Positions 1 through 9,330 of a DNA stretch of 64,000 bases are shown here, piece by piece. Below the pieces are notes generated by a model. It was not told where the DNA came from. It did not search any database and saw nothing but the letters and a program-made list of their open reading frames with translations. The stretch's first letter is position 1. Each line of letters begins with the position of its first letter. Source of the DNA: Gammaproteobacteria bacterium Ga0077536 (lineage in GTDB: Bacteria; Pseudomonadota; Gammaproteobacteria; Ga0077536); the NCBI GenBank assembly GCA_001464935.1, contig LNEL01000059.1, forward strand, positions 1 through 64,000, given 5' to 3'. A program made the position numbers and the translations under genes.

Positions 1-419
1 ACGAAATCAAACTCCCGGCGGGCTATCGACCGAGCCCGAGCGAGGAGTACATGAATCCCCTGCACCTGGCCTACTTCAGGCAGAAACTCGACAACTGGCG
101 CCAGGAACTGATCACGGAATCGCAGGAAACGCTGGAACACCTGCGCACGGAGACGCGTGACGTCGGCGACGAAGCCGAACGGGCCAGCCGCGAAAGCGAC
201 AACATCCTCGAGCTGCGCACGCGGGACCGTTACCGCAAGCTGCTGCACAAAATCGAGGAAGCGATCAAGCGCATCGAGGATGGCAGTTACGGCTACTGCG
301 AAGAGACTGGCGAAGAGATCGGGCTCGGGCGCCTCGAAGCGCGGCCGATTGCGACGCTGACGGTCGATGCGCAGGAACGACGCGAGATGTTCCAGAAGCA
401 GTTTCGCGACGATCACTGA
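1..419 (+). CDS. dksA: DksA/TraR-family RNA polymerase-binding regulator, 5' end outside window
   Basis: DksA binds the secondary channel of RNA polymerase and, with ppGpp, resets transcription in stringent conditions. The reading frame is already open at base 3 and reads through the ATG at 51. The upstream codons give a ...PSPSEEY-M... stretch that matches the usual DksA linker, so the gene starts left of the window and 51 is probably an internal methionine. About 138 residues are visible: the coiled-coil part, then the globular C-terminus with the conserved RLEARP motif. The classical zinc finger has four cysteines (CxxC...CxxC). Here the first pair reads C-E-E-T and the second V-D-A-Q, so only one cysteine remains. 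That resembles described zinc-independent or single-cysteine DksA paralogues. The family assignment is firm. Whether this is the main DksA or a paralogue cannot be told. Confidence 0.9.
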   Translation, partial: EIKLPAGYRPSPSEEYMNPLHLAYFRQKLDNWRQELITESQETLEHLRTETRDVGDEAERASRESDNILELRTRDRYRKLLHKIEEAIKRIEDGSYGYCEETGEEIGLGRLEARPIATLTVDAQERREMFQKQFRDDH

Positions 420-591
420 CGGCACGGCGGCGAAGACCCGCGCGCCGCGCGACGACAACGAATAACGAGATCGCGTCATTCAGGCAGAAGACAGATGGAA
501 GGTGTGCGCCACGTGGTCATGCGCTTGACGACTCCGTCACGGGCGGCCTTGCGTGCACTGCCGGCGCCGCGTGCGGCGCCTGGAGCCCGGG

Positions 592-1986
592 ATGGCGGGT
601 GAACAGATCCTCGTCGTCGAGGACCAGCGCGCGGTGGCGGGCGCGCTCAAGATGCGGTTGCGCGGCCTCGGATACGACGTCACGGCAATTGCGAAGGACG
701 GCTTCGAAGCCATCGAGAAAGCCGCAGAACTCCACCCCGATCTGATCCTGATGGATGTGCGCCTCGGCGAGGGCATGGATGGCATCGAAGCCGCCCAGCG
801 CATCCGCTCCACGCTCGACATCCCGGTCATCTACATTTCGGCCCACGTCGACCAGAAGCTGCTCGAGCGCGCGCGCGCGACGCATCCGGCAGGCTTCATC
901 AACAAGCCGTTCACGACCAAGGATCTGTTGACCGCGATCGATCTCGCGTTGCACGGCCATGCACGATCGACAGTCGGCGAGCGCGCGGCCGAAGCTGCCA
1001 ACGATCCGTCCGCGGCGGACGGCCTCGTCACGACCGACGGCGAAGGCCGGATCAGCTTTGCAAATCGCATTGCCGAAGGACTGCTCGGCACCAACCGGCG
1101 GCAGTTGATCGACCGTCCGCTCAGTGAACTGATTGCCGGTTTCTACGACATGCCCGTCGTTGAAGCCGAAGAACTGGTGTTGCGCGTGCTGCGCGGCGAC
1201 GGCGAGGAACATCTCGGCCGTTCGACGACTCAGCGCACCGGCGCGCAGCGCCAGCAGCGCGACGTGCTGACACCACTGTTCGACGCGCGCGGCCACACCT
1301 ACGGCGTGGCGCTGAAACTCGTGACCTCGCTCAAGCCCATCACCGATCGCGGTGGCAGCGGCAATGAACTCGCGTTTGCGCAGGCGCTCGACACGATGCC
1401 CAATGGCATCCTGATCATCAGCGCCGACCTGCGCATTCATCACATGAACCGCTGCGCGCGCGAAATTCTCGCGCGCAATCGTGGCCTCGAATGCCGCAAC
1501 GGTCTGTTCGCCGTGCAGGACAAGCTGCTCGAACAGCGTCTGCGCGAACTGGTCCGCGGCGCGATCACGCGCGGCCGGCAGGATCAGACCGACGCCACCG
1601 GCGCGATGTTCGTGCGCGCGCCGCTGTCGCGTGAACACGTCGAACTGATTGTCGCCCCTGTGCCGAGCAGCACCTGCGAAGAACAGCACACACGCGTGCT
1701 GATCTACCTGTTCGATGCGAACAGCCCGCGCCAGGTATCGCACGACATCCTCACCGGGCTCTATGGCCTCACGCAGACCGAGGCGAAACTCGTGCAGTTG
1801 ATGAGCAACGGCATGACGCTCGACGAAGCCGCGCAGGAACTCGAAATCTCGGTCAACACCGCGCGCACGCATCTCAAGCACGTGTTCCACAAGACCGGGA
1901 TCAACCGCCAGGCCGAACTGATTCATCGCATCGGCTGCGGCCCGGCATCGCTGCTGATCCGTTACGTCCCCGGCGTGCAAGCCTGA
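592..1986 (+). CDS. REC-PAS-LuxR type response regulator
   Basis: This is a 464-residue transcriptional regulator. An N-terminal receiver domain (about residues 5-120, phospho-acceptor Asp in LILMDVRLGEG, conserved Lys in NKPF) is followed by a PAS-like region near residues 140-220, a second sensor-like region (about 255-370), and a C-terminal LuxR/GerE helix-turn-helix (GLTQTEAKLVQLMSNGMTL onward, with SVNTARTHLKHVFHKTG). The start at 592 is preferred over 553 because a GGAG lies 7 bases upstream and the sequence begins directly with the receiver fold. No histidine kinase is adjacent, so the partner is unknown. It is single-standing, with a GC-rich hairpin after the stop. The domain calls are solid. 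The target genes are unknown. Confidence 0.85.
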   Translation: MAGEQILVVEDQRAVAGALKMRLRGLGYDVTAIAKDGFEAIEKAAELHPDLILMDVRLGEGMDGIEAAQRIRSTLDIPVIYISAHVDQKLLERARATHPAGFINKPFTTKDLLTAIDLALHGHARSTVGERAAEAANDPSAADGLVTTDGEGRISFANRIAEGLLGTNRRQLIDRPLSELIAGFYDMPVVEAEELVLRVLRGDGEEHLGRSTTQRTGAQRQQRDVLTPLFDARGHTYGVALKLVTSLKPITDRGGSGNELAFAQALDTMPNGILIISADLRIHHMNRCAREILARNRGLECRNGLFAVQDKLLEQRLRELVRGAITRGRQDQTDATGAMFVRAPLSREHVELIVAPVPSSTCEEQHTRVLIYLFDANSPRQVSHDILTGLYGLTQTEAKLVQLMSNGMTLDEAAQELEISVNTARTHLKHVFHKTGINRQAELIHRIGCGPASLLIRYVPGVQA

Positions 1987-1992
1987 GCCCCT

Positions 1993-2014
1993 GCGACGGC
2001 GCTTGCGCCGTCGC
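1993..2014 (+). terminator. GC-rich hairpin after the LuxR-type regulator
   Basis: Perfect inverted repeat gcgacggcg / cgccgtcgc around a four-base centre, beginning 6 bases after the stop codon. There is no T tract after it, so termination strength is uncertain. Confidence 0.5.
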
Positions 2015-2103
2015 CCGCAATCCCTAAAATCCCCGTTGCCCGCCACGCGCAGGACGCGCACCGGCGGGCATGCTCTTCAACTCATGGATTGAGGTAACAC
2101 GAT

Positions 2104-2730
2104 ATGGAACATCGCTCTTCGCGGCGTCATGCCGCCCTTTTTTCGCTGCTCGCCACCCTCTCCGCCGCCGCGCTGCACGCGCAGGCTGCCACGCTCGTCG
2201 CCTACGACTTCGATGCGCCCGACGGCAGTTTCACGACCGAAGTCGAAGCGCTCGCGCCGGCCTTGAGTGCAACGCCCTGGCAGGATCTCGATGGCACCCT
2301 GACGAGCTTCGCCGGCAATCCCGGGCGCGCGATCGGCGCCCGATCTTTCGACAACGGCAACAGCCTGCGCTTCGCGCTGCAGGCGACAGCCGGCGAACGC
2401 TTCGTGCTCGACAGCCTGAGTTTCGACCAGCAGGCTTCGGCAAGCGGGCCCAAAACCTGGGCCGCGCGCATCAACGGGCAGGTCGTTGCCAGCGCGGCAA
2501 CCACGACGGGACTGACGACTGTCACGCTGCCACTCGCGCTCGCCGCAGGTTCGCTGTTCCAATTCTCGTTCGACGGCTTCGACGCCACTTCCGGTCAGGG
2601 CACCTGGCGCATCGACAACGTGGTGATCACGGGCAGCCCCGCGCCGGTGCCGGTGCCGGCGGCATTGCCGCTGTTCGCATCGGGTCTGCTGTGGCTGCGG
2701 GCGCGGCGGCGCCGGGCCACCGCGAGCTGA
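2104..2730 (+). CDS. Exported protein with PEP-CTERM/VPLPA-type sorting tail
   Basis: This 208-residue protein has a positively charged N-terminus and a hydrophobic signal peptide that ends near Ala-Gln-Ala (about residue 28). A beta-rich domain without a recognised family follows. The C-terminus has the tripartite sorting signal: a VPVPAALPLF motif, a short hydrophobic helix, and an Arg-rich end (RARRRR). Such tails are recognised by exosortase-type transpeptidases, usually in bacteria that make an exopolysaccharide. A GAGG ribosome-binding site precedes the ATG. No exosortase is in the window, so the processing enzyme must be elsewhere. A second protein of this type lies at 54098-54739. The molecular role is unknown. 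Confidence 0.8.
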   Translation: MEHRSSRRHAALFSLLATLSAAALHAQAATLVAYDFDAPDGSFTTEVEALAPALSATPWQDLDGTLTSFAGNPGRAIGARSFDNGNSLRFALQATAGERFVLDSLSFDQQASASGPKTWAARINGQVVASAATTTGLTTVTLPLALAAGSLFQFSFDGFDATSGQGTWRIDNVVITGSPAPVPVPAALPLFASGLLWLRARRRRATAS

Positions 2731-2747
2731 GACACTGAGGTCGGCCG

Positions 2748-2772
2748 CCGGCGGCGCCGTGTGCGCCGCCGG
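2748..2772. terminator. Bidirectional hairpin between convergent genes
   Basis: A 10-bp perfect stem (ccggcggcgc / gcgccgccgg) with a five-base loop sits in the 49-base gap between the convergent genes ending at 2730 and 2780. It probably serves both. No T tract is visible on either side. Confidence 0.55.
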
Positions 2773-2779
2773 TGGGCAT

Positions 2780-5700
2780 TCACGCGCGATACCGCCACTC
2801 GCGCCAACCGTCGAGCAACGGAAAGTAGAGACCGAGGGCAATCGGCCGCGCATCGATCCGCTGCATCACCTGCGCGTAGCGCTCGAGTTGTGGCCGGTAA
2901 CGCTCGACTTCGCGATCGAGAAACGCGTTGGCCGAACCGCCCAGGTGTTCCCCGGTCTTGAAGTCGACGATCCAGCGCACGCCCTCGGCATCGACGAAAC
3001 TCCGGTCGAGTACTGCCTCGACGACGTCGCCATCGAGCACGGCCGTGTAATGCCGCTCGCTGGCGCGATCGGTGTGCGCGTCATCGAAGATCCAGCGGCC
3101 ACGCGCGCTCGTCAGCGTCTTTTCGATCGCGAGGCTCACGCGCGCGGCGGCGGCCTCGAGGTCACCGCGCGGCACGCCGCGCGTCGTCAGCTCGAAACGG
3201 ATGAACGCGAGCCGCGCCGGCAATTGCGCGGGATCCCAGGCGGCCAGCCCCTGCTGGCCAATCAGCTCCAGTAACAGATGGGTCACCGTGCCGACGTGCT
3301 TGGCCGTCGGGCTCGCCCATTCGAATTCGAGCATCGGCTGCGGCGTCGGCAGACTCGCGATGCGTTCGCCCGGGCGCGGCAGACTCGCGAGCGTCAGGCG
3401 CTGGCGTGTCGGCGCCGGCGGCAACTGCGTGTCCGCCTGGGCGGCACTACGGGCGGCGAACAGCGGTGTGGCGAGCGTCGCGCCGAGCATGCCGAGAAAA
3501 CTGCTCGGGACGCGCTTCAATTCGCCGTCCCGATCGAAGCCGCGGCGCGCGCAGAGGTGCAGTTCATCTTTGGCGCGCGTCAGCGCCACGTACAGCAGGC
3601 GATAGGATTCGGCGCGCTGTTCTTCCGCATCGAGCGCGCGCAGGTAGGTATAGATCGGTTCATCGTCGTGGCCGGGCGGCGACAGCGGCGCCAGCAGCGC
3701 GCCGTGCGCCAGCGCCGCGCGGTGCTCGACCCACAGCGCGAGCCGCCGTGGATCACCCTGCACGCGGCGCTCGACGCCGGGCACGATCACGATGTCGAAC
3801 TCGAGCCCCTTCGCGCGGTGGATCGTCATGATCTGCACGGCGGTGCCGGCATCGCGGGGCACCGGCGCATAGTGGCGCGCGAGGAACGCACCGAAGCTTT
3901 CGGCGGTGAGCGTGTCGGCCACGGCCTCGAAGCGCGCGAGCAGTTCGAGAAAACGCAGCGCATGGCGCAGCGTGGCCGGATCGGACACGAGCGCCGGCCC
4001 ATTCAGTTCGAGCCACACGCGTTCGACGAGTTGCGACCACGGCAGACGCCGCACCTGCGCGAGCGCCGCATCGGTCACCGTACACAGGGCTTCGACCCGC
4101 TGGCGCTCGTCGTCGGCCAGCGTGCGCCGCCAGGTGGGATCGCGCAGCGCGTCGCGCACGAGCCGATCGCGCTGTCCTTCGACGAGCGTCGTCAGTGCCG
4201 CGAGACCAATCCCGCACCACGGCGCGCGCAGCAGCGCGAGCCACGCGATGCGATCGGCCGGCTGGCACAACGCGCGCGTCAGCAGCATCAGGTCGTTGAC
4301 GACCGGCGCGTCGGTCAGCGGCTCGATGTCCGTCGCCGCTACCGGCACGCGCGCCGCCGCAAGCAGCGGCGGCAGCAGGCCCAGATGCGATCGGCTGCGC
4401 ACGAGCACGGCGATGCTCGCCTGCGGCCGGCGCGCGCGCGCGTCCTCGATCACGCGCAGCACCGCCAGGGCTTCCAGCGTGGTGTCGACCTTGCCCTGCT
4501 CGTCCTCGTCGATCGCGACCACGCTGAGCGGCGGCCCCGCGCCTGCCGGCCGCGTTGCGCTCAGCGGTACGTAGGGCGGCAGAATGTCCGGCGCATCGGC
4601 AAACGCCTGCGCAAGGGCGCCGTTGATCCACTCGACGAGCGGCGCGCTGGTGCGGAAATTGGCCGTCAGGCGCAGCGTGTCCAACGGCACTTCGCCCCAG
4701 CGACCCGCGCCCGTCGTCGCGATGAACAGCCCCACTTCGGCCTGGCGGAAGCGATAGATCGACTGCAGCGGATCGCCGACGAAGAACACCGTGCGGCCGT
4801 CCTCACCGGTCCAGCCGGCGGTCAGAGAACTCAGCAGCGCGTGCTGCGTCGCCGAGGTGTCCTGGAATTCGTCGACGAGCAGATGCTCGAGCCGGTAGTC
4901 GAGCGCAAGGCCGAGTTCGCTCGGCGCCTCCGGTGCGCCGAGCGCTTCACGGGCCGCGAAGGTGACGGCGGTGAAATCACAGCGGCCGGCGTCGGCGAAG
5001 GTCAGCGCGAGTTGCGCGAGCGCGAGATTCAGCAGGCCGTACATCGCCTCGACCGTGCGCCACTGCGCGGCGGTGTAGGTGACGGGCGGCAACCCGCGCA
5101 CGGCCTGCAGGCGCGTGCAGAACTCGGGATGGGCGTGCAGCAGGTCGGTGATCGCCGCGAACTGCGCGAGCATCTGCGCCTTGTTCGCCGTCGTCACGCC
5201 CTGACGCCGGTCGATTTTCGCGCGCGGCAGGCCTTTCTGCGTCAACAGCAGATCGGCGAGTGCTGCGCACAGGTCGGCGTCGTAGCGTTGGCCGTCCCAG
5301 CCCTCGAGCAGCCCGATCGACGACTCCGCGTGCTGCGCGAGCAGACCGTCGGCTGCCTGCCGCGCATAGGGCGGCAGCAACCCGCGCAGGGCGGCCGGCA
5401 TGCTGCGCCGGAAGCCGTCGAGTTCGGCGGCGACCACGGCGGCGAGCGCCGCCTCGGCCTGTCCGCGATCGGCGCCGTCGACGACGCGCGGCAACCACAG
5501 ATCGCGGCGCGCGAGCATGTCGATGAGCAGGCTCTCGAGCCGTCGCATGTCGTTCTCGAGATGCTCGAGGACGCGCTCGACGGCGTCGGCATACGCGTCG
5601 TCGTCGAGCAGGCAGGCGATCGTCTCGCGCGCCGCGGCGCGATACAGATCGCTCGCGTCATCGACGACGTCGAGTTGCGCGGCAAGCCCGGCGGTCAGCG

Positions 5701-6085
5701 GCAGGCGTCGCGCGAGGCCGGCTGCCAGCGCGTCGATCGTCTGCACCCGCAGTCGCGCCGGATGCGCGCGCAGACCCCAGCCACGCTCGGCATCCCGCGC
5801 CAGCACCGCCTGCGCGAGATCGTAGGTCAGCCGCTGGTGGGCCGCCGCCGGCGGCGGTGCATCGACCAGCGCGAGCGCTTCGAGGACGCGCCCGCGCATC
5901 TCCTCGACGGCCTTGCGGGTGAACGTCACCGCGAGCACGTTCTCGGGTTCATCGACACGCGCGAGCAGCACCAGCATGCGCTGCGTCAGCAGCGAGGTCT
6001 TGCCCGATCCCGCAGCCGCCTCGACGATGAACGAGGCCGTCGGGTCGAGCGCGCACGTGCGCGCCGCGGCGTCGTCAAGACTCAT
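2780..6085 (-). CDS. UvrD/RecB-family helicase-nuclease, AddA-like
   Basis: This is a 1101-residue helicase-nuclease for double-strand break processing. The N-terminus carries the P-loop motif AAAGSGKT and helicase motif Ia (VTFTRKAVEEMR). A DEFQD motif II follows, then QSIYRFRQAEV, and the later UvrD_C motifs TIHRAKGLEFDIVIV and YVALTRAK. The C-terminus has a RecB-type nuclease core, IVDFKTGEH followed by a Q-x-x-x-Y pattern. This helicase-plus-nuclease layout is that of AddA. The start is the ATG at 6083-6085, which overlaps the stop of the upstream partner gene by 11 bases, so the two are translated together. RecB proper is an alternative, but no recC or recD is adjacent and the partner is AddB-like. 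Confidence 0.88.
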   Translation of the reverse strand: MSLDDAAARTCALDPTASFIVEAAAGSGKTSLLTQRMLVLLARVDEPENVLAVTFTRKAVEEMRGRVLEALALVDAPPPAAAHQRLTYDLAQAVLARDAERGWGLRAHPARLRVQTIDALAAGLARRLPLTAGLAAQLDVVDDASDLYRAAARETIACLLDDDAYADAVERVLEHLENDMRRLESLLIDMLARRDLWLPRVVDGADRGQAEAALAAVVAAELDGFRRSMPAALRGLLPPYARQAADGLLAQHAESSIGLLEGWDGQRYDADLCAALADLLLTQKGLPRAKIDRRQGVTTANKAQMLAQFAAITDLLHAHPEFCTRLQAVRGLPPVTYTAAQWRTVEAMYGLLNLALAQLALTFADAGRCDFTAVTFAAREALGAPEAPSELGLALDYRLEHLLVDEFQDTSATQHALLSSLTAGWTGEDGRTVFFVGDPLQSIYRFRQAEVGLFIATTGAGRWGEVPLDTLRLTANFRTSAPLVEWINGALAQAFADAPDILPPYVPLSATRPAGAGPPLSVVAIDEDEQGKVDTTLEALAVLRVIEDARARRPQASIAVLVRSRSHLGLLPPLLAAARVPVAATDIEPLTDAPVVNDLMLLTRALCQPADRIAWLALLRAPWCGIGLAALTTLVEGQRDRLVRDALRDPTWRRTLADDERQRVEALCTVTDAALAQVRRLPWSQLVERVWLELNGPALVSDPATLRHALRFLELLARFEAVADTLTAESFGAFLARHYAPVPRDAGTAVQIMTIHRAKGLEFDIVIVPGVERRVQGDPRRLALWVEHRAALAHGALLAPLSPPGHDDEPIYTYLRALDAEEQRAESYRLLYVALTRAKDELHLCARRGFDRDGELKRVPSSFLGMLGATLATPLFAARSAAQADTQLPPAPTRQRLTLASLPRPGERIASLPTPQPMLEFEWASPTAKHVGTVTHLLLELIGQQGLAAWDPAQLPARLAFIRFELTTRGVPRGDLEAAAARVSLAIEKTLTSARGRWIFDDAHTDRASERHYTAVLDGDVVEAVLDRSFVDAEGVRWIVDFKTGEHLGGSANAFLDREVERYRPQLERYAQVMQRIDARPIALGLYFPLLDGWREWRYRA

Positions 6086-8705
6086 CGAACGCGTCCTCGT
6101 CGGCGGCCGCGCGCGGCACTTCGTGCACGCGGCACAGCACCTGGAACTCACACTGCAGGCAGGTCTTCGCCAGGTCGCGCGGATTGAGCGTGGCGTCGCC
6201 GGCGACGAACTGGCGGGCGAGCGCCGTGAGTTCGGCCCGCCAGGCTTCGCGCAACGCGGCGACCGCCGCGAAGCCCGCCTCGTCGCCGGCGGGCTTGCGC
6301 GGTTCGGCCACGAGTTTGCAGTCGCCCGGCCGCAGCTGCGAGATGGCGATGCCGGCGAGCGCGTGTTCGTCGAGCGCCAGCGCGTAGGCCGGCAGCTGCG
6401 GCGCCAGCGGCCGCGGCAGCTCCCAATCCTTGCGCACGGCGCGGCCGGTCTTGTAGTCGATGATGAAGCGGGCGCCGGAGTCGAGCCGATCGATGCGATC
6501 GATGCGCAGTTTCAGCGGCAGTCCACCGAGCTCGAGTTCATGCTGCGCTTCGACGGCGAGCACTTCGAAAGGCTCGCGCTGCGTGAGTTCCTGCGCCAGC
6601 GCGTGAGACACGAGCTTCTCCAGGCGGCTCGCTTCGAGCGCGCGCGGGCGGCCGCTGAACTGCGGCCGCGCCGCCAGGGCCGTGTCCAGCGCGGCGTCAA
6701 TCGCATCCCTCACCGCTGCCGCGCGTTCCGTGTCAGACAGCGCGCGCGCCGCCGCCTGCGAGCGCAAACGCGTCCATAAGCGCGCCATCACATCGTGCGC
6801 GATCTCGCCGCGCAGCCGCGGGTCGAGGCCCGGCAGCGCGTCTTCGAGCGCATGGGCACCGAGCCGGAAGCGGGCGAATGCCTGGAACGCGCACGCCGCC
6901 TGGGCGGCGAGTATCGCGGTGCCGCCGCGCGGCACGGCCCCTGCCGCGAGCGGCACCGGCGGATCGGCCGGCACGGCTTCGACCGCGGCTGCGGCACAGA
7001 CGCTGCGCCAGCGCTCGAATAGGGACGGCGCGGCCGCGGCCGGCACACCCGCCCAGTCCAGCCCGCCGCACGGTCGGCGCGGCGTCTCGCCGTCATGCGC
7101 GGCGTAACTGAGCACGACCGCGTCGGCGGCCTCGATCACGCGCGTCAGTGCGCGCCGCGCGCGCGCCGCATCGGCTGCAAAGTCGCTGCCCGGCGCGCCG
7201 GCCTGCCGCAGCAGAAGCTGGGGCAGCAGGGGATTGGAGACCGGGGCGAGCGGCCACGCCGCGTCGTGGAGGCCGAGCACCCACACGCGCGTCGGACGCA
7301 GGACAGCCGCTTCTTCGACGCTGAGAATCTCGATCGCGTCCACTGCCACCAGCTCGGCGGCGCTGATCCCGCGCGCTGTCTGGCGCAGCCGCGCCAGCGC
7401 CTCGTGGCCCGACTGAGGTGGCAGCACCGCGTCGAGCCCTGCCGCGGTGTCGAGCGCGCGCTGCCAGGCGTCGAGCGCCGCCTGCTCCTGCTGCGAGAGT
7501 CCCGCGTCGCCCGGCCAGCCGAGCGCGTTCAACCATTGCTGGCAGAGCTCGACCCAGAAAGCCATCGGCTGGCGACGGCGCGTCTCCCGCGCGAGTGGCT
7601 GCCAGCCGGCGACGAGTGCGGCGAACCCCGCACAGCCGGCCGTCGCCGCGACCTGCGCGAGTTCGTCGAACGCAAACGCCCCGGTGCGTTCGCCCTGCAG
7701 CCGCGCGGCGAGCTGATGGCGCGGCGCGAATTCGGCGTTCGCGCCGCGCACGAAGGGACTGGTCAGCAGCGCGATCGCCGCCGCCGCCGACACGCGGCCC
7801 GTGAGCTGCAGCGCGAGCAGCGCGTGTTCGACAAGCGTACTGGTCGCCAGCCGGGCCGGCGGCGCGCTCAAGACGGCCGGTGCGCCGAGCACCGCGAGCG
7901 CCGGCGTCAGCGCCTGCCAGCGCGCGGCGCGCGCGAGCAATGAGTCGACCGCGCGTGCGTCCGCGCAGACCAGCGCGACCGTGCCGGCGCCGCCCTCGGC
8001 GCGCGCGGCCAGTGCCCACTCGAGTGCGGCGTCGATTTCCTCGTCCGCATTGACGAAGCAGCGGTAGCGCGGTGCGACGACGGTGCCGGACGGCGCCGGA
8101 TCGGCCGCGGGCAACAGGGCGCGCAACGCCGGGCCGGCGTCGTCGAAGCCGCGGCTGGCTGCCGTGCCCGTCAGGTCGAGGCCCGCTGCGGCACAGGCTT
8201 CGAGCAGCATCGTGCGTGTCCCGACCCCGAGACTCGTGCAACGACGACGGAATTCGTGGCGCCAGGCACGCGCCATGGCCTGCTCGCTGGACAGCGGCAG
8301 CGGCGCCCCCCAGGCGCCGCCCAGGCCCCACGCGAACACGGTGTCCTCGGCGTCGATCATCAGGCGAGCGAGCGAGTCGGCCTGCGTCGCGCGCAACTCC
8401 TCGCCCCGGGTGCCGTCGACGATGACCTGCGCCCACAGCGCCTGGGCCTGTTCCTGCCCCAGCAGCGCAAACGGCGCGAGGGTGCCGGTGCTGCGCGCGG
8501 CCAGGCTCGCGCGTACGAGCCAGGCGCCGAGCCCGATGAAGTCAGCGGACTGCCACACCGTGCGGCCCTCCGCCCGTTGGCGCCGGACCTGATCGCGGCG
8601 CAGCGCGGCGGCCAGTCGCGCGCTCGGGACGACGAGCGTTGCCGCTCCGCCGCATGAGGCGGGCGGTGACGAGGTGAGCGCTGATGGTGTTGCCGGGTCG
8701 GGCAT
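6075..8705 (-). CDS. PD-(D/E)XK nuclease, AddB-like DNA repair protein
   Basis: This 876-residue protein is the likely partner of the downstream AddA-like helicase. The C-terminus contains the nuclease signature FIIDYKTGRA and a cysteine set (a Cys in QAACAF upstream, then CLQCEFQVLC) that in AddB holds an iron-sulfur cluster around the nuclease. The N-terminal half is a degenerate helicase-like region without a clear P-loop, as in the group described as probable DNA repair proteins that pair with an AddA homologue in beta- and gammaproteobacteria. The ATG at 8703-8705 gives a sensible N-terminus; longer readings run into low-complexity Arg-rich sequence antisense to the divergent gene. The gene overlaps its partner by 11 bases. 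Confidence 0.82.
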   Translation of the reverse strand: MPDPATPSALTSSPPASCGGAATLVVPSARLAAALRRDQVRRQRAEGRTVWQSADFIGLGAWLVRASLAARSTGTLAPFALLGQEQAQALWAQVIVDGTRGEELRATQADSLARLMIDAEDTVFAWGLGGAWGAPLPLSSEQAMARAWRHEFRRRCTSLGVGTRTMLLEACAAAGLDLTGTAASRGFDDAGPALRALLPAADPAPSGTVVAPRYRCFVNADEEIDAALEWALAARAEGGAGTVALVCADARAVDSLLARAARWQALTPALAVLGAPAVLSAPPARLATSTLVEHALLALQLTGRVSAAAAIALLTSPFVRGANAEFAPRHQLAARLQGERTGAFAFDELAQVAATAGCAGFAALVAGWQPLARETRRRQPMAFWVELCQQWLNALGWPGDAGLSQQEQAALDAWQRALDTAAGLDAVLPPQSGHEALARLRQTARGISAAELVAVDAIEILSVEEAAVLRPTRVWVLGLHDAAWPLAPVSNPLLPQLLLRQAGAPGSDFAADAARARRALTRVIEAADAVVLSYAAHDGETPRRPCGGLDWAGVPAAAAPSLFERWRSVCAAAAVEAVPADPPVPLAAGAVPRGGTAILAAQAACAFQAFARFRLGAHALEDALPGLDPRLRGEIAHDVMARLWTRLRSQAAARALSDTERAAAVRDAIDAALDTALAARPQFSGRPRALEASRLEKLVSHALAQELTQREPFEVLAVEAQHELELGGLPLKLRIDRIDRLDSGARFIIDYKTGRAVRKDWELPRPLAPQLPAYALALDEHALAGIAISQLRPGDCKLVAEPRKPAGDEAGFAAVAALREAWRAELTALARQFVAGDATLNPRDLAKTCLQCEFQVLCRVHEVPRAAADEDAFDES

Positions 8706-8743
8706 TCCGGTTATCTTACCTGCCGCATTCCAGTAAAGGCGCG

Positions 8744-9259
8744 ATGCCCACGATGCCCGCCCCGACTGACTCGCTGACTCGCCCCCTGCTCCGCCTGCTG
8801 CTGCCGCTGGTGCTCGGCGTCCTGCCGCCCTGTGCGGCGGCACGCATGTACCAGTGGGTCGATGCCCAGACGGGCACGGTGCAACTGTCGGGGTCGCCGC
8901 CGGCCTGGTACCGCGATGCGCAGCCCGGCCCGCGCGTGTTCGTGTTCGAAAACGGCCAGCTGATCGATGACACGGCACGCTCGCTGACCGCCGATGACGC
9001 GGCCCGCCTGCGCGCGGCGGCGTTCGGTCAGCCGACGCCGGCGTCGCCTGCCCTTGCCGCCCCGATCTTCGAAGCCCCGCCGGTCGCCGACACCGCAGAG
9101 ACACCGGCACCGGTCGAGGACAGCACCAGCGCGCAGATCGCCGAGTTCAAGGCGCTGCTCGAAGCCTATGACCGCGCGGAGACCGCGGCCGCCCAGGGCG
9201 CGCTCGAGGACGCGGCCGGCGTGTTGTCAGCCCCGCCGCCGGGCGCGTCACCGCCCTGA
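8744..9259 (+). CDS. DUF4124-type exported protein
   Basis: This is a 171-residue protein. A signal peptide with a Leu-rich core ends near CAAAR, followed by the MYQWVDAQTG motif typical of DUF4124 proteins. These are small secreted or periplasmic proteins of unknown function common in gammaproteobacteria. The rest is Ala/Pro-rich and probably disordered, ending in a short predicted helix. The ATG at 8744 has an AAAGG upstream; a second ATG at 8753 is an alternative start. It is divergent from the AddAB-like pair, with only 38 bases between the two starts, so the promoters overlap. The function is unknown. Confidence 0.7.
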   Translation: MPTMPAPTDSLTRPLLRLLLPLVLGVLPPCAAARMYQWVDAQTGTVQLSGSPPAWYRDAQPGPRVFVFENGQLIDDTARSLTADDAARLRAAAFGQPTPASPALAAPIFEAPPVADTAETPAPVEDSTSAQIAEFKALLEAYDRAETAAAQGALEDAAGVLSAPPPGASPP

Positions 9260-9289
9260 CCGGCAGACCGGCAGACCGGCAGACCGGCG
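9258..9289 (+). repeat. Four copies of an 8-bp tandem repeat
   Basis: The unit gaccggca occurs four times in a row (last copy ending in g), starting at the stop codon of the DUF4124 gene and lying in the gap before the convergent kinase gene. It could vary in copy number by slippage. No function is visible. Confidence 0.8.
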
Positions 9290-9330
9290 GCCCCGGCGCC
9301 GAGGCGGCCCGCCGTCTTTCACCGGCCGGT

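Noticed and set aside
517-2061. Open frame of 514 codons on the minus strand
   Set aside because: Antisense to the REC-PAS-LuxR gene, without motifs.
3278-6187. Long open frame of 969 codons on the plus strand
   Set aside because: Antisense to the AddA-like gene; very Arg-rich composition and no recognisable domain, while the minus strand has full helicase motifs.
7093-8436. Minus-strand frame of 447 codons
   Set aside because: Out of frame within the AddB-like gene; Arg/Gly-rich with no motifs.
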